Source of the DNA: Sarcophilus harrisii
Taxonomy: Eukaryota > Chordata > Mammalia > Dasyuromorphia > Dasyuridae
Length of the DNA stretch: 64,000 bases
Direction of reading: 5' to 3'
Assembly (NCBI RefSeq): GCF_902635505.1
Contig: NC_045430.1
Coordinates: 109,052,425-109,116,424, forward strand
The position numbers and the translations under genes were made by a program. Within the stretch, counting starts at the first letter, position 1; each line of letters begins with the position of its first letter. Below are positions 10,340 through 22,790 of this stretch, one piece after another. Under the pieces are notes generated by a model. That model saw only the letters and a list, made by a program, of their open reading frames with translations, did not search any database and had not been told where the DNA came from.

Positions 10340-12600
10340 TGGTATTGAAGCCAATATAGTAGAGTAGAGAGAAGAAGCACAATCTAGTGCCCCAACACTA
10401 ACTAAAAAATGCACCAAGAAAGAGTCCTGATTAGAAAACTCAAGGAAAAAAATCACAGTGAATCATTGTTCTATTCCATATTGGCACTGGGAATGGCATC
10501 TGAGAGCACACTACACACAGCATTCTAGTTAAGCAATTGAAAAGTCTGGGGCTAAATACGATGACTAAATACCCCTATAAAAAGCCCCAACTTTGACCTT
10601 ATAGAGTGTATATAAAGAATGCTAATGATGATTCTGTTGCCAACTATCCAGTTTCAAGTCACATATTTAGGGTAGACTGGGGAGGAGATATACAACTGGG
10701 GATGACATTTGCTGGAGCTAGGCGGAATACTCAGGTAGGAATATGTTCAGAAGCAAGCAGCAGGAAAACAGCAGGATCTAAATTTCAGCTCTTAGTCTTT
10801 CTGAAGCTTTCTGGGGATTAACAATGGCAAAAATTTTAGCCCAAAAGGAAGCCTGCAGTTCTGGCACTGAATCTGCAAGGTTTTCCAGCTGGTTGATAGT
10901 GCCATCTACTGGAACTCTAACTAGGGGCAGGCTCACAGGTATGTTATTCAAATACAAACCCAAGTCAGGAACTTGAAGAGTTCAAACCAAGAGAGGTGTG
11001 ATAAGATTTTGCTCTATATCAGACCATTTGAGAACCATTTGAAGCTTGTGGGTCCCCAGCCTGAGATGACTCTGGGATGCTGAGAAAATGCAGTACTTTG
11101 TTGCCTAAGAAAGCAGCAGAAAGACTCAAAAGGATACAAGTTCAGCTCAAACATTCCTTCCAGAAGTGTGTAGAACCTGGCCCTAACAAAATCTGAAGTC
11201 AAGAAGTAGAAATGAACAAATAAAAACAAAAAAGAATATAGATAATATGGTAAGAAGGACATTCAATATACAGTCTCAAAGAAGAGAATGACTGAAACAT
11301 CTACAAGCAATGCATCACAGGAAAATATAGATTGGGCACAAGTTCAACTCAATTTCCTGGAAGAAGTAAAAATTTAACAAACAAAACTAAAAACTATTTG
11401 TAAAATCAAATGTGAATGTTCAAAGGGAAATGGGAAAAAAAGAAATAAGATCTATAGAAGAAAAAACTAGAAAGAGAATTATCAGTTTGAAACAAGATAT
11501 ACAGTTATATCCAAAACCCTAATCCCTAAAATTAAAATGGACTAAATTGTAGATAATGACTTTATGAGACAACAAGGAACAATAAATCTAAGTCAAAAGG
11601 CTGAAAAAAAGGAAAAGTAAGGTATCTAATTTTTTTTTAAAAAAACTGAATTGAAAAACACATCAAGAAAAAATGATTTAAGAATCATTAAATTTCTTGA
11701 AAGCAATGAACAAAAATGGACCTAGACATAGTTCAAAAAATCACAAAACTGCTCAGATCTCTTAGACCCAGAGGGTTAAGTGAAAATAAAAAAAAAACTC
11801 CATCAATTATTTCCTGAAAGAGACCCCAAAATGAAAACTCAGAGGAACATCATACCAAAATTCAGATCTTCCAGTTTAAAGAAAAAAATGCTGCAAACAG
11901 ACAGAAAGAATTTAAGGGCTGAGGCATTACAGTCACAGGAGATTTAACACTCTAAAATAGAGAGTTCGGAATATATTTCAGAAGTTAAAAAGCATAGGCT
12001 TACAATCAAAAATAACTTAGTAAAATTGAGTACACAACTAAGTGGGGAGAGGGAGGGAAGAATAGACCATTACTAAAATGGAGAATTTTCAAGCATTTCT
12101 GATGAAAAGATTAGTACTCTAGGGAAAAAAAATGAAATACAAGCACAGGTGTCAAGAGAAATAGAAAAAAAAAAAAAAAAGGTGAACATGAACAAATGAT
12201 CATAAGGGACTAAATAAGAATAAACTGTTTATATTATAAGACAGATGAATTCTTTCAAACTCTACAATCCTTGGAGTTATAAAGGAAACCTAATAAGACA
12301 AAGGATCTGGGAATGGTTTCCTTATGTTTTAGAAAAAGAAATATACTGTAAGGAGGAGTAAAGGAAGGTAAAGAAAGGTGGGGGGAATTATCTCATATGA
12401 TTGTGATATGCAAGTAGATACTAAACAAGGAAGAAATGGAGTTAAGGGAGAAGAACTAGAGATAAAAAATAGAAAAATGAAGGAGAAAGGACAGTGAAGA
12501 AAAAATAAAATGCAGGGGAAAAGGACTAAAAATTCTAAAACAGAGCAAACCTGGAGAAGGGCAGAAGAGAGAAGCAATTTCTTTGTTTTCTTGATTATTG
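10340..12600 (+). mobile_element. L1/HAL1-type LINE remnant with ORF1 C-terminus
   Basis: The start (CAATATAGTAGAGTAGAGAG) resembles the 5' end of marsupial L1s. Around 11815-11915 the translation reads RDPKMKTQRNIIPKFRSSS then LKKKMLQTDRKN, like L1 ORF1p (RHIIVRF...KEKMLRAAREK). Near 12080, MENFQAFLMKR continues the pattern. No ORF2 follows, which suits a half-L1 (HAL1) or a 5' fragment. Multiple stops; inactive. Confidence 0.55.
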
Positions 12601-13902
12601 TTCAGTAATTTTTTTGATTTGGTCTTGTTAATAACTAATAGTTTCAGCAATAATTTTATTCCTCATTTTTAATGTAAATCTTATAAATCATTTTATAATA
12701 ATTTGTTAACTATAATAAAATATTTAAAAGACCAGCTTTATAGAAACAAAAAATTATGTTTATGTTTAATTGTTTAAGGACAATTCGGATATAGCACAGC
12801 AATCTCTAAATAGTCTTTTTGGAAAAAATGTACATTCCTTGAAATTTATATTAACAAAAAGGAAAAAAAAGATCTGAAGATCTGATGAGCTGATTCCACT
12901 ATTAAAAATTATTAAAAAAAACACACAAATTAGTAATTCCAAGAAAGTCAAAAAGGAAGAAACCTGCAAAGACAATCAAGATTTATATAATTTTAAATGT
13001 AACTATTTTGGAAAGAGCCATTTTCATCCTGTCTCTATAATTTATATGCTTTTTTAAATTTTTTCACATGGTTCTCTTATGATGAAATATTGGAGATCAT
13101 CTATCTGTTAGAGACTGACGAACTGCTTCACTGGACCTTAAGCAAAAGAAATTGCCTTCCAGTGGACCATGACTGTCTGAATCAGACAATGCCTCACAAG
13201 CTAACGTTACAAATGAAGAAGGCTCTTTGTAGTACAACCTAGTAACCAATTCAAATAAAGAAGACTGAACCCAGAGACAGCACTTTTCCTGCCTAGAGCT
13301 TTGACTGTAATTAAATAAAGAAAGAAATGATGAATAAATAAATAAATGATTTAAAAAAAAAACTTCTAAACTATAGGCACATTCTATAAAAATTACTATA
13401 AAAATAGTAATATCACTAGCCATTCTGGTACCTCCATAAATTCAGCTTTAGGATCATAGGATCATAATTCCATTGAATATTGTAATCAATCCATTCTAGG
13501 TATTTGTCCCAGCAAGCCACAGAAAATTTAGGCCAATTCTACCAAGGCCAGAATAATTGGGTTATTTTTTTAAAGGGAAACTAGAGAAACAGTCACCCAT
13601 GTAGCACAATGACAATGCTAACCTCAAGTAATGTGTAACTTGCATATAATTAACTATGTTCATTTATGTGGTAATTATTCTGTTTTCACTATTCTATTTT
13701 ATGATTTTATTGTTTCTTGTTTCCTTTTGTTCTAGCATCATATATATTATAGATGTATTTGTCTTAACCATGAATAATTTTGTTACTTTTTATTCAGATT
13801 GCTATTTTTACATAGCTTATTATAATATTAGAATGTCATTCTAATATTACTACTAATGTTATTATACTAATTCTATTATACATATTTGCTTATAATCTAT
13901 GG

Positions 13903-13903
<1 letters not shown>

Positions 13904-13965
<62 letters not shown>

Positions 13966-13974
13966 TTACTGGGA
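13904..13974 (+). repeat. (TA)n(CA)n microsatellite
   Basis: About 41 bp of TA (one C interruption) running directly into 30 bp of CA repeats. Confidence 0.95.
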
Positions 13975-15041
13975 TATGTGCATATGTCACATCCTTAAGG
14001 TAATTTAAATTATTTGTCGTTGTTTGTCCTTCCTTGGAAGAGCACCATGACATCAGGAAAGTGATGCCATGATGTGCAAGTGATTTCCATTTAAGTAAGG
14101 GAGGGCTGTGTAAGGTCATCTGCCTCTTACTTTTTCCTTCAGGCCATATCCAGTCAGTCATTGTCTTGAATTTAAATTACAATCATTATAGCAACCTATT
14201 AAAAGAATACTTTACACTGTGTTATATCTATTCTACACATAAGCTATTAATGGAGACTGGGTTAATCAGTCTTTTTTTTGTGAAGTGCTAATATTATTTC
14301 AATGGTGTGATTTGTAATTTCAGGTGTCAAGTAACTGCAGATGATTTTCCAAGGACTTGGAAAGTTTCTGACTTTAGAGAGGAATAGAGAAAGATCCTAG
14401 AGACCAATTGTCTCCGGTAGACAAAAATTACCTAATACTGGAGCTGAATAGATTGTGTAATAAAAGGGTTTGGGTTACTTTATTTGTATTGTTTGCTGTG
14501 ATAAGGGAAACTTGCCCTCAGGAAACATTTTACTCTACTACCCTCCCAGAATTTTTTTGTTGATAATTTAAGATGGTAATAACTTATAACATATGTAAAA
14601 ATTATTTCAGTGCAATGGGGGATTTCATGCAGCATGCTCTATGGCTCTGTAGAAATGGCCATTCAAATTGAATAGCGATTAATTCTGTTTTACAGAAATG
14701 ACACAGCAACTCCTGAATATGTCTCTGTTGTCCCCATGACTAAGGGGTCAAAAATGCTTGCCACAGTTCCTCTTTCCTCTGAGCACCAGCTCTTCCTCAG
14801 ACCCCCAGGATAGACGACTCTCCTTTCCTCCTGCCCCCAAAAGGTGATGATGATTACAACTTCAGCATGTGGTAGTAAAAACATATACCTGCTTAGGTGA
14901 GCCTGAAATTGGTTCTGAAATCCCTGGGATACCTTTTCTATTTTGAGAAGACAAAAGTTCCTGGGTTAGTTATGGTTTTGGAGGGGAAGTGCTTCCTAAC
15001 TTGGAGAAGATATTATTTTCTTAAATAAATTAATTAATTGA

Positions 15042-15075
15042 AGGAAGGAAGGAAGGAAAGAAGGAAGGAAAGAAT
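15042..15075 (+). repeat. (GGAA)n microsatellite
   Basis: GGAAGGAAGGAAGG run with two AAAG interruptions. Confidence 0.9.
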
Positions 15076-15441
15076 GCTTAACTCTCCAGAAGAGATGGAT
15101 TTGGTGAGAAACTCTCTGATTATGTAGTTCTGAGGAGAATACAAAATGCATATTCCAAAACCCAATGAATTTGTTTCTTTATCCCTAGACCATATAATGG
15201 TTGTACTGGGATATTGTTTTGTTTTTTAATAATTGTTGGTTAATGGCTCTCATGAGTTTTTTTCAAGGTGGAGAAAATAAATACATATATTTGAAATTCA
15301 CTGTATACATTAAATCTCTTTATTAGAAAGGATCCTGTGCAGCTTTATTTGAGGCCACTCTACAAACAAACTATATTTAAGCTTTTTTAGAGATTTTGCT
15401 TAAATTTTTATTCCAGGGAAATAACAAGTCACAGAATACAA

Positions 15442-15442
15442 G

Positions 15443-15466
<24 letters not shown>
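15442..15466 (+). repeat. Poly(A) run
   Basis: About two dozen consecutive A. It may be the tail of an old retroposed sequence, but nothing recognisable precedes it. Confidence 0.8.
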
Positions 15467-15473
<7 letters not shown>

Positions 15474-16740
15474 CTCTTTGGGGTCAGGCTGCAAAATCAG
15501 GCTAAAACTGGTGAATGTGAGTTCAGAGCCAAGGCTCATGATAGGAAGCTACTCCAACTCCTTCCCCCAGGCCATAACTGTCACCTGTATTCAATATCTG
15601 CATAGTCAAAATGACAAATTGTTAGAGGTCAAAATTCATACAAAGCTAGAAGAACAAAAATGAGAAAAAGATGGTGTATCATTAAAATGATTCCAACTTC
15701 CTGACCTATTCATACAAGGGATAGATGAAGAAAAATGAAATATTTATAGGTGAGAGAGCATAGACATAAACCACAATGATTTCATATAGAAGCAAAACTA
15801 ATGTGAATAAATTACTATAACAAGAGGAACAAAAATGCTAAAAAAAAATTTATAAAGAATATTTTGTCAGGAAACACGATTTATTTGCCACAGGGAAAGA
15901 TAAGACATCCACGAGCAATGCCAATTTAGAATAAACTCAATATTAAGCACTTTTAAAATCTTGTAGAGAAGATAAAGGAAGATTTTGAGTCATATCACCC
16001 TATAAAACAGAGAGAAGCAGTGAAGAGTAAAATCAGTTAAAAGAAAGCTCGGCCAGAGTTCCAACTAAGCAAAGCCATCTTGAGTATTTTTAAGATTAAA
16101 AAAAAGGGAGAGCGAAAACTAAAACCAAAATAAATAAATAAATAAATAAGATTCTAAACATTTTTTTTCAACATAAAGGACAATAGAATGTCCATACTTG
16201 TTATTTCTCAAGTAATATTATACTCCCAGATATGCTTATAGAGGAGGGAAAAATTGAACTAAATATAACAAAGACAGGAGAAGCAATTAGATTAGACAAA
16301 TTGTACACAGAGAAGCCCAGTCTTGAAACAACATAATTAGGAAGAAATTGAAGGATCTATTCATAAAGTATATAAAGAAAAAGAAAATATGAAAGATGTT
16401 GAGGGGAGGAATTAGAATCTTATTAAAACAAAAAATAACATTAAAATAAACAATTATTCATTCATACCTCTACTTTTTTTTTTTGCTGGTTATGAAAATG
16501 ATCTACACACATATTGAGGATATCATTGTTTAGGATATCAATAGGAAATGAGATATCTTTTGAAAACAAATATTCCACAATAGATGACATTTTTGCCTTC
16601 ACTTAATTGACTAAAAGGTGTAGAGGATACAAGTTCTTCTGTACTCATAATTCACTGATTCAAAAAAGTCTTTTAATTCAGTAGGACAAATTATCATCCT
16701 AACAGAACCAAATTTCTCCTCATCTGTATGTCAAAATTAT
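15467..16740. other. Intergenic A-rich sequence, possible decayed LINE
   Basis: A-rich plus strand with the flavour of a LINE sense strand (many AGAAAAAG and GAAGAT words) and an AATA run at 16130-16150. No motif firm enough to assign. Confidence 0.4.
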
Positions 16741-16754
16741 ATTTTATCTACTTT

Positions 16755-16835
16755 TTTTATCTTCAGTGCTTAGCATAGCACCTGGGACATAATAGGTATT
16801 TAATAAATGCTTCTTAACTTGACTCAAGAGGAGAC
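16755..16835 (+). mobile_element. L2 LINE 3' end
   Basis: AGTGCTTAGCATAGCACCTG, a dinucleotide, then ACATAATAGGTATTTAATAA is the sense L2 3'-terminal motif. Confidence 0.7.
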
Positions 16836-18340
16836 ACAAATAGAAATGTATGCCTACCAAAGACATTATACATATTAGGTACTTAATATGTTCTTGTTGA
16901 ATTCCAAAGATTTGAAAGATATCTTAAAATATGATATACATATTTGCTTTCTCCACATTTTTCTGAATAACCAACAACTTTTAAGCATCCGTCCAGAGCT
17001 AGTTATTTTTATTACTCTCAATTAGGCAATCATTAAATCTTCCATTTGCATTATTTTTTGGTCCTGTTTAGTTGTTTTTCTAACTCCACCTATTTTTCCC
17101 ATTCACATCAGAGCTATTCTAATCTTGTTATGTTAAGGCTTTCCACTGATTTTTCCGGACTATCAAGTCTCTTGTTTACCCTTCCTTGTTCTTCCTTTAT
17201 TGGTTTTAGTTCCATTTTTAAAATGACCAATTTTCCTCAATTTCTTTATAAAATATATTTTAATGGTATTTTTTGTCATTTTCACATTTTACATCTGCAT
17301 TTGACTATATACTTCTAATCCTTCTCCAAGAGAGCCATCCCTTATGAAAAAGAATAAGTGAAGGGGAAAAGGAGGGAAATCAGCTAAACAAAATTAACAC
17401 ATTGATAAAAGTCTTTTATTGTCTGTAATGTTCTGCCTCTTTACAAAGAAGGGAGGGACATGATTTCTCATATCACTTCCTTTAGACCAATCATTATAAT
17501 TTTACAACATCAAGTTTAAACTCTAGGGTTAATTCATTATCACATTCATATCATTTCAAAATTACTAGCCACATTTAGTGTTCTATTGGTTTTACTGTGA
17601 ATGTCTGGAACTTGTATGAAGTTTATTAGACTATGGGCAGTTAATTAGGCCAATAGGCACTTAAAGTAAGACCTAGCTGGCTTTCCCTGATTGTAAATTG
17701 TATCATATGTTAAGTAAAAATCATATCCTGAGCCTATGTCCTAAATCATGGGAAGCCTCCATGACTTACAAAGGGTGATTTAAACATTATTCCTTGCTGT
17801 CATTGTAGTCTTCCACCAAATATACCAACACCACCACCACCACCCCCCCCCAAAAAAAAAAAACAGGAGTTTCTGCCTCTACTTAATAATTCCATAAACT
17901 AATTAGCAATTCACACATCTTAGAGTATACTTTGAAAAATGTATTTAGGACATGCTTTTAAGTTTAATCTGCATTATTAATATTTTCTTAAGTCTAGATA
18001 AAAAATAGTAAATCAAGACTTGATTTATAATCTTTGTAATTTCCAAAGGGTAAATGCTCAAACTAAAAATTTAATAAGAGTACTTTTCAGATTGTTGAAA
18101 CTGCTCCTGAATATCAATGATCATGCATTTTTCTGAAAAGGCTGAGGTAAGACCTTGGCTGTAAAGCAAGATACTGAATGAAATTAGCACTAAAGAGTCA
18201 ATATAGATTTGACTGATTAGAAGGAGCAAGCAAGGAGATAAATGGGTCTTCTTTCATGTTCAGAATCAGTGTGGTTGGGGCCTGTATTCAGGGATCTGAC
18301 TCAAGTGAAAGGTGATATGTAAAGTCATATGTATTCATCC
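16836..18340. other. Intergenic, no gene recognised
   Basis: AT-rich unassigned DNA with a CAC/poly-C/poly-A low-complexity patch at 17829-17863. Confidence 0.6.
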
Positions 18341-18344
18341 AGGA

Positions 18345-18600
18345 AGCAGTTAGATGGCATGCTGGACCTGGAAAATCCGAGTTCCATTCTTGCTTCTAAC
18401 ACTCTTGAGTGTTGCTGAGCAAGTCACTCAGATTTTCTCAGCCTCAGTTTTCTTTTCATTAAAAAAAAAAAAAAAAAAAAAAGGAATAATAATATCACTT
18501 ACTTTGCAAGATTGTAAAAAGGATTAAAAGAGATAATAAATGTAAGGAATTTTGAAAATCATATAATACTACATTCTAGATAATAATAGCAATAAGTAAT
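18345..18600 (+). mobile_element. MIR-type SINE with internal poly(A)
   Basis: Reads head (AGGAAGCAGTTAGATGGCAT), GAGTTCCATTCTTGCTTCTA, AAGTCACTCA, CAGCCTCAGTTTTC, then a 22-A run, then AATAATAATATCACTTACTT and the GTAAGGAATTTTGAAAATC tail. The A-run replaces the usual 'atctgtaaaatgggg' segment. Confidence 0.75.
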
Positions 18601-19535
18601 AATAATAATAACATCCACTGCAGGATGATAGACCCTGTATTTTGCTTGTAGTCCTATAATTAACTATTATTTTCACCAAGCCACAGTACTTCAGTTTTGT
18701 AATCTGTAAAGTGATCCTTTAGGTACAAGTTCTCTTTTCTTTTCCAGGGACCCTGGAAAGTCCCATGTGAGAGTAACTAACACCCTCCTAATTCCCTTCT
18801 GTGCATCAAAGCCAAGAAGTCTTTCTGACAGCTATCAAAGACAGCCAGCCTATTACAGAAAAGACAACCACCCTCCACAGCTCCAATTTGAAAGAGGAGG
18901 CATGTTCTTGTTGGGTCTGATTGGGCCATGAGGGAGAGATGAAAAACAAATGGTGTTCTAAAAATTCCCTGTGTTTTCAAAATGACCCCTGGCATTTTTA
19001 GCAAGAAGGGAAAGGAACTTTTTTTCCCCTCTGTGTTGGCAACATGTTGGCAGATTTCCCTTGAAGCCAAGGAAAATGTTGTTGTTATGGTACTGTTGAG
19101 TGCAGGCGTGTTAGGGCAACCACAGAAATGATTGTGGGCCTCCTTGCCTGAAGGATGTCTGATATCAGGCCTAATGAGAATTCAAAAGCAAGCCAGAAAA
19201 AGAAATAAAACAGCCTTGGCAATTTGGGGGGTAATCCAAACCATGTTTGGAGTCGGGTGGGTGGCAGGAATGAAATGAAATGATTCTCAAATGAGGAATG
19301 GGAAAAGTTGTGAAGGTTTGAAGGGGAACAAAGTGAAACACTCCTCACACTTCTATAATTAGAAAAGACCCCTAACAATTTATAATTGAAAGAAATCATA
19401 AAGATCATTCAATTCACCTTTTCATTGTCACAAACGAAGAAATTGAGAATCAGAAAAGTGTCCAGGTCATTGTCCTAAGTCTTTCATTATATTTAACACC
19501 TGACTGACAATTTCACAATTTCCATTTATTTAGTA
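18601..19535. other. Intergenic, no gene recognised
   Basis: Contains a minor MIR-like scrap near 18660-18725 and another near 19390-19450. The 18777-19408 stretch has two minus-strand open frames of about 100 codons without known motifs. Confidence 0.5.
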
Positions 19536-19539
19536 TTTG

Positions 19540-21370
19540 TCCTTTCTAATTTATCTCCTTCTCTTGTCCTTAGAAATCTATCCTTACAGCACTTGATCTC
19601 TTTTCTCATCCTACTTCAGCCACAAACCAACATGGCCATACCACAGACCTCATTAATTTCTTGGAATTGCACCACCTCCAAAAAGTGCAACTTTGAAATT
19701 TTATTCTCCAGCCACAAGCTCCCATCTTTCTACCAGTCCTGCTTTCTCATTCACAGTAAGCAGTATTGGTATTTTTATCATTATATTTGGATCAACTGAT
19801 TGTCATCTTCACAGTCCCAAAAGAATGGACTAGTTAGTTAATAATCTCAAGGAGCTTCATCCGAATATTCAAATTCTGGGGATCTCTCTTGGGTCTTCTG
19901 GCTCCCTCTTCCCCACTAATATTTATGGTTCTCCTCATTTCTTCCACAGCTTCAAAGTACTGGCAACCTTCCATGTCTATTGAAACTCTCTTAGTGGTCT
20001 TTCTGTTCCTATGTAAGCATACAATCATTTTTAGGACTGAAAAAGATTTTCAAAACTGACAAACAAATAAGTAATGAATTACATAAGACAAATGAGGGGA
20101 AAGTTACTATGAAATCTGAAAAACTTAAAGAAATAACAATTTAGGCTTTATAGAAATCTAATAATAACAATTAGTATTATAAAGTGTCTCTAGGAAGTAT
20201 TTTGCTGGCCACAACTGTTATTCAGGACTTCCCTGTAGCTGTCTCCTTTTGGATGATTTTTCATCTACTTTATATAAATCTTGTACCTATGATATTGACA
20301 TGGTATATACATCATTAAAATATATGCCCTTTAAGGACAGGGATTTTTTTAAGCACTTAGCATAGCACCTAACACATAGGAAATCGTGCTCTCAGATATG
20401 TTTACCCATGATTCCCCCATCCTTAAAAAATAAAAATAAAAAAAATCACCATTACCTCAAGTTTTTATTCTATGATTCAGCTTCTTTTCTCAGTCAAACT
20501 TCTAGAAAAAGTTCTATATTCAGTGCTTCAATTTCTTTTTTTTGGCCCTTTCTGGCTTGTGATCTAATGACAACAGAAACTGTTCCTGATAAAGTTACCA
20601 GTGATGTCTTAACTGTCAAATTTGGTAGTCTTTTCTGAATTCTTATCCTTCCTGATCTCTGCTGCATTTAACACTATTGATCAATCCCTCTTCTGGATCT
20701 TTTCCCCTTTCTAGGTTTTCATAAATTAGTTCTCCTAGTTCTCCTCATGCCTGTCTGATTCTTTATTTTCCTTTTTTTGGGGGGGTGAGTTGGGGAGGGG
20801 GTGTAGTTCATCACATCATGTCCCTTAACAACAGATGTTCCACAAGATCTTTTTTTTTTTTCAATAATTCCTTCTCTTCTTCCTCTATACTCTCAGTGAC
20901 CTTATCAGTACCTAAAGCTACCTTCCCTGCATAGATGACTGAACTTCTGACTTCAAAATCAAGTCTCTATTGCTGTCATATCCTGGAACTTCCTTCAGGA
21001 TCTGAGAACTTCTTACTTGTTCAATCATCCTACCCTCCCTGCCACTTGTTCATCATAGAATATCACTTCAAAAGGTCCATCCCCATTCTCCCATTGGTGA
21101 GTTGCTCTTCAAGTCTCCACAACGTAAAAAGATGCAGATCTTGTTTATTTTCCTTCTAGGCCTGCTCCAGACTTACTGGATTTCACAATCATACCCTCAT
21201 TTTGAGTAACGTCTTCTCTCAGATTTTTGGCTCCCTTTTGTGTTGTCTTCCTGCAGTAGAATGTAAGCTCCTTGAGTCCAGAAACTATCTTTCTTTTCTT
21301 CTTGCATTTGTAACATCAGTGCTTAGCATATTGTCTGGTACATAATAATTAGCAAATGTTTGCTCCATTC
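19540..21370 (+). mobile_element. L2 LINE remnant with RT region and 3' end
   Basis: Around 20570-20720 the plus strand translates in pieces to TVPDKVTSDVLT and SAAFNTIDQSLF, matching the L2 reverse transcriptase (…SAAFDTVDHSLL…). It ends in the L2 3' motif GTAGAATGTAAGCTCCTTGA … AGTGCTTAGCATATTGTCTG. The 19540-19800 part looks like upstream L2 ORF2. Many stops and indels. A separate 'aaggacag…cacttagcatagcacc' L2 end sits at 20325-20380. Confidence 0.7.
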
Positions 21371-21561
21371 TTTTCTCCTTCATATATACATATGTATATA
21401 TCTTTTTACCTATTTAGCCTCTTACTCTACCAGTCTCTTCCCTTCTTTAATCTCCACCACCAGCTACCCACTGAACCTTTCGAATTGGATGCCCCAAAGA
21501 CATCTCAAGTGCATCTGAAAAAGCATTCATTATCTTTCCCCTTATCCAAACCTACTTGTCA

Positions 21562-21790
21562 CTGTTATTTAATCATTTCAGTCATGTTTGACTCTCATGA
21601 CCCCATTTGGTGTTTTCTTGACAAAAACACTGGAGGGAGTTGCTGTTTTCTTCTCCAGCTCATTACAGATGAGGCAAACCAGGTTAAGTGATTTGTTTAG
21701 GATCTCACAGTTAGTAAGTGTCTAAGGCCATTTTTGAACTCACCACGATGAGTATTTCTTATTCCAGAGCTGACATTCTATTCACAAAGA
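21562..21790 (-). mobile_element. MON1-type SINE
   Basis: Plus strand shows AGTCATGTTTGACTCTCATG, CCCCATTTGGTGTTTTCTTG, TTCTTCTCCAGCTCATTACA and AAGTGATTTG in the order of the antisense MON1 core-SINE. The final head is decayed. Confidence 0.8.
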
Positions 21791-21964
21791 CACTAAACTG
21801 CCCTCTCTTCAAAACTTCCCTATTTCTGTGGGATGAACCACCATTTTTTCAGTCTCCTAGAAGGATTCTGGCCATTTGCATATATTTAATGAACTCTACA
21901 TCTTCCCTTCCAGGATATGAGAGACAGTACACAACTGGGAGAAGTGGTCATCTAGAAAAAAAAA

Positions 21965-22575
21965 AAAAGCTAGAACATTGGGTAAAATGAAAAAGAATTG
22001 GTGACTGACAGAAGGGAATAAGGAATATTCCAGGGCTGCTACGTCAACCAGGAAGGATGTTTTCTCTCAGGAACCATATATGATTGCCTACCATGGAGAA
22101 ACTGGAAATTAAAGATGTTTCATTTCAGCCAAACATATTAGAATGAGCTGTAGCAAGACTGTCTCCCCAGGATCAGCAGAGTATTGTTAATGTCTGCTTG
22201 AAGGATGGTATAGTTAAAACTGACTTCTTTTGAGACATTTTTTGAAGATGAATGCATTCAGCTGCCTTTTCACTTTTCCACTAAACTAAGAAAGCCCATG
22301 GCATATACCTAGGCTAAATTAGATGTCCGAGCATTCTGTAGAAGTAGGGCCTGAGGAGGAAACAAGAAGCTTGGGAGGATTTGCTCATCCTATAACTAAC
22401 CTAGGGGGAACAATAAGAGGCCAGAAATAGAATTTATCAAAGAGAAAGATAAGAGGCTTGAGAGGGGAAAACAGAATGGGAGCCAATATGAGGGCAATGT
22501 TAAATAAAGACGGATCTAGGATATTCAAGTCAATTCCCTCTAGGACCATCTGGAGCAGGTTAGGGTATCAAAGTG
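21965..22575 (+). mobile_element. Unassigned LTR-like interspersed repeat, copy A
   Basis: Matches 29005-29625 in inverted orientation along about 600 bp, for example CAGCAGAGTATTGTTAATG, GATGAATGCATTCAGCTGCC, GCATTCTGTAGAAGTAGGGC and GGGAGCCAATATGAGGG. An AATAAA lies about 60 bp before the shared right edge, which suits an LTR. Old, non-coding fossil; family not named. Confidence 0.65.
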
Positions 22576-22643
22576 GCCTGAGCCCCAGAAATGTATGTTT
22601 CTTCATATGACCTTTGGGGCTCAAGATGCTATTAAAACATACT

Positions 22644-22790
22644 GGGAGGCAGCTGAATGGTGCAGTGGTTAGAGCACCAGTCCTCAAGTCAGGAGGACCT
22701 GAGTTCAAATCTGGTCTCAGACAGTTAACACTTCCTAGCTGTATGATCCTGAGTAAGTCACTTAACCCCAATTAGCTCAGAAAAAATATA
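22644..22790 (+). mobile_element. MAR1-type SINE, full length
   Basis: tRNA-like head GGCAGCTGAATGGTGCAGTG, then AGGAGGACCTGAGTTCAAAT (B box), ACAGTTAACACTTCCTAGCT and TAAGTCACTTAACCCCAATT, with an A/T-rich tail. One of the clearest marsupial markers in the window. Confidence 0.9.

Larger units (their letters stand above)
12601..15300. other. Intergenic, mostly unassigned AT-rich DNA
   Basis: Contains the (TA)n(CA)n tract at 13904-13974 and a (GGAA)n tract at 15042-15075, but no recognised gene or clear repeat family. Short open frames at 13097-13423 (minus) and 14690-14884 (minus) have no familiar motifs. Confidence 0.6.
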
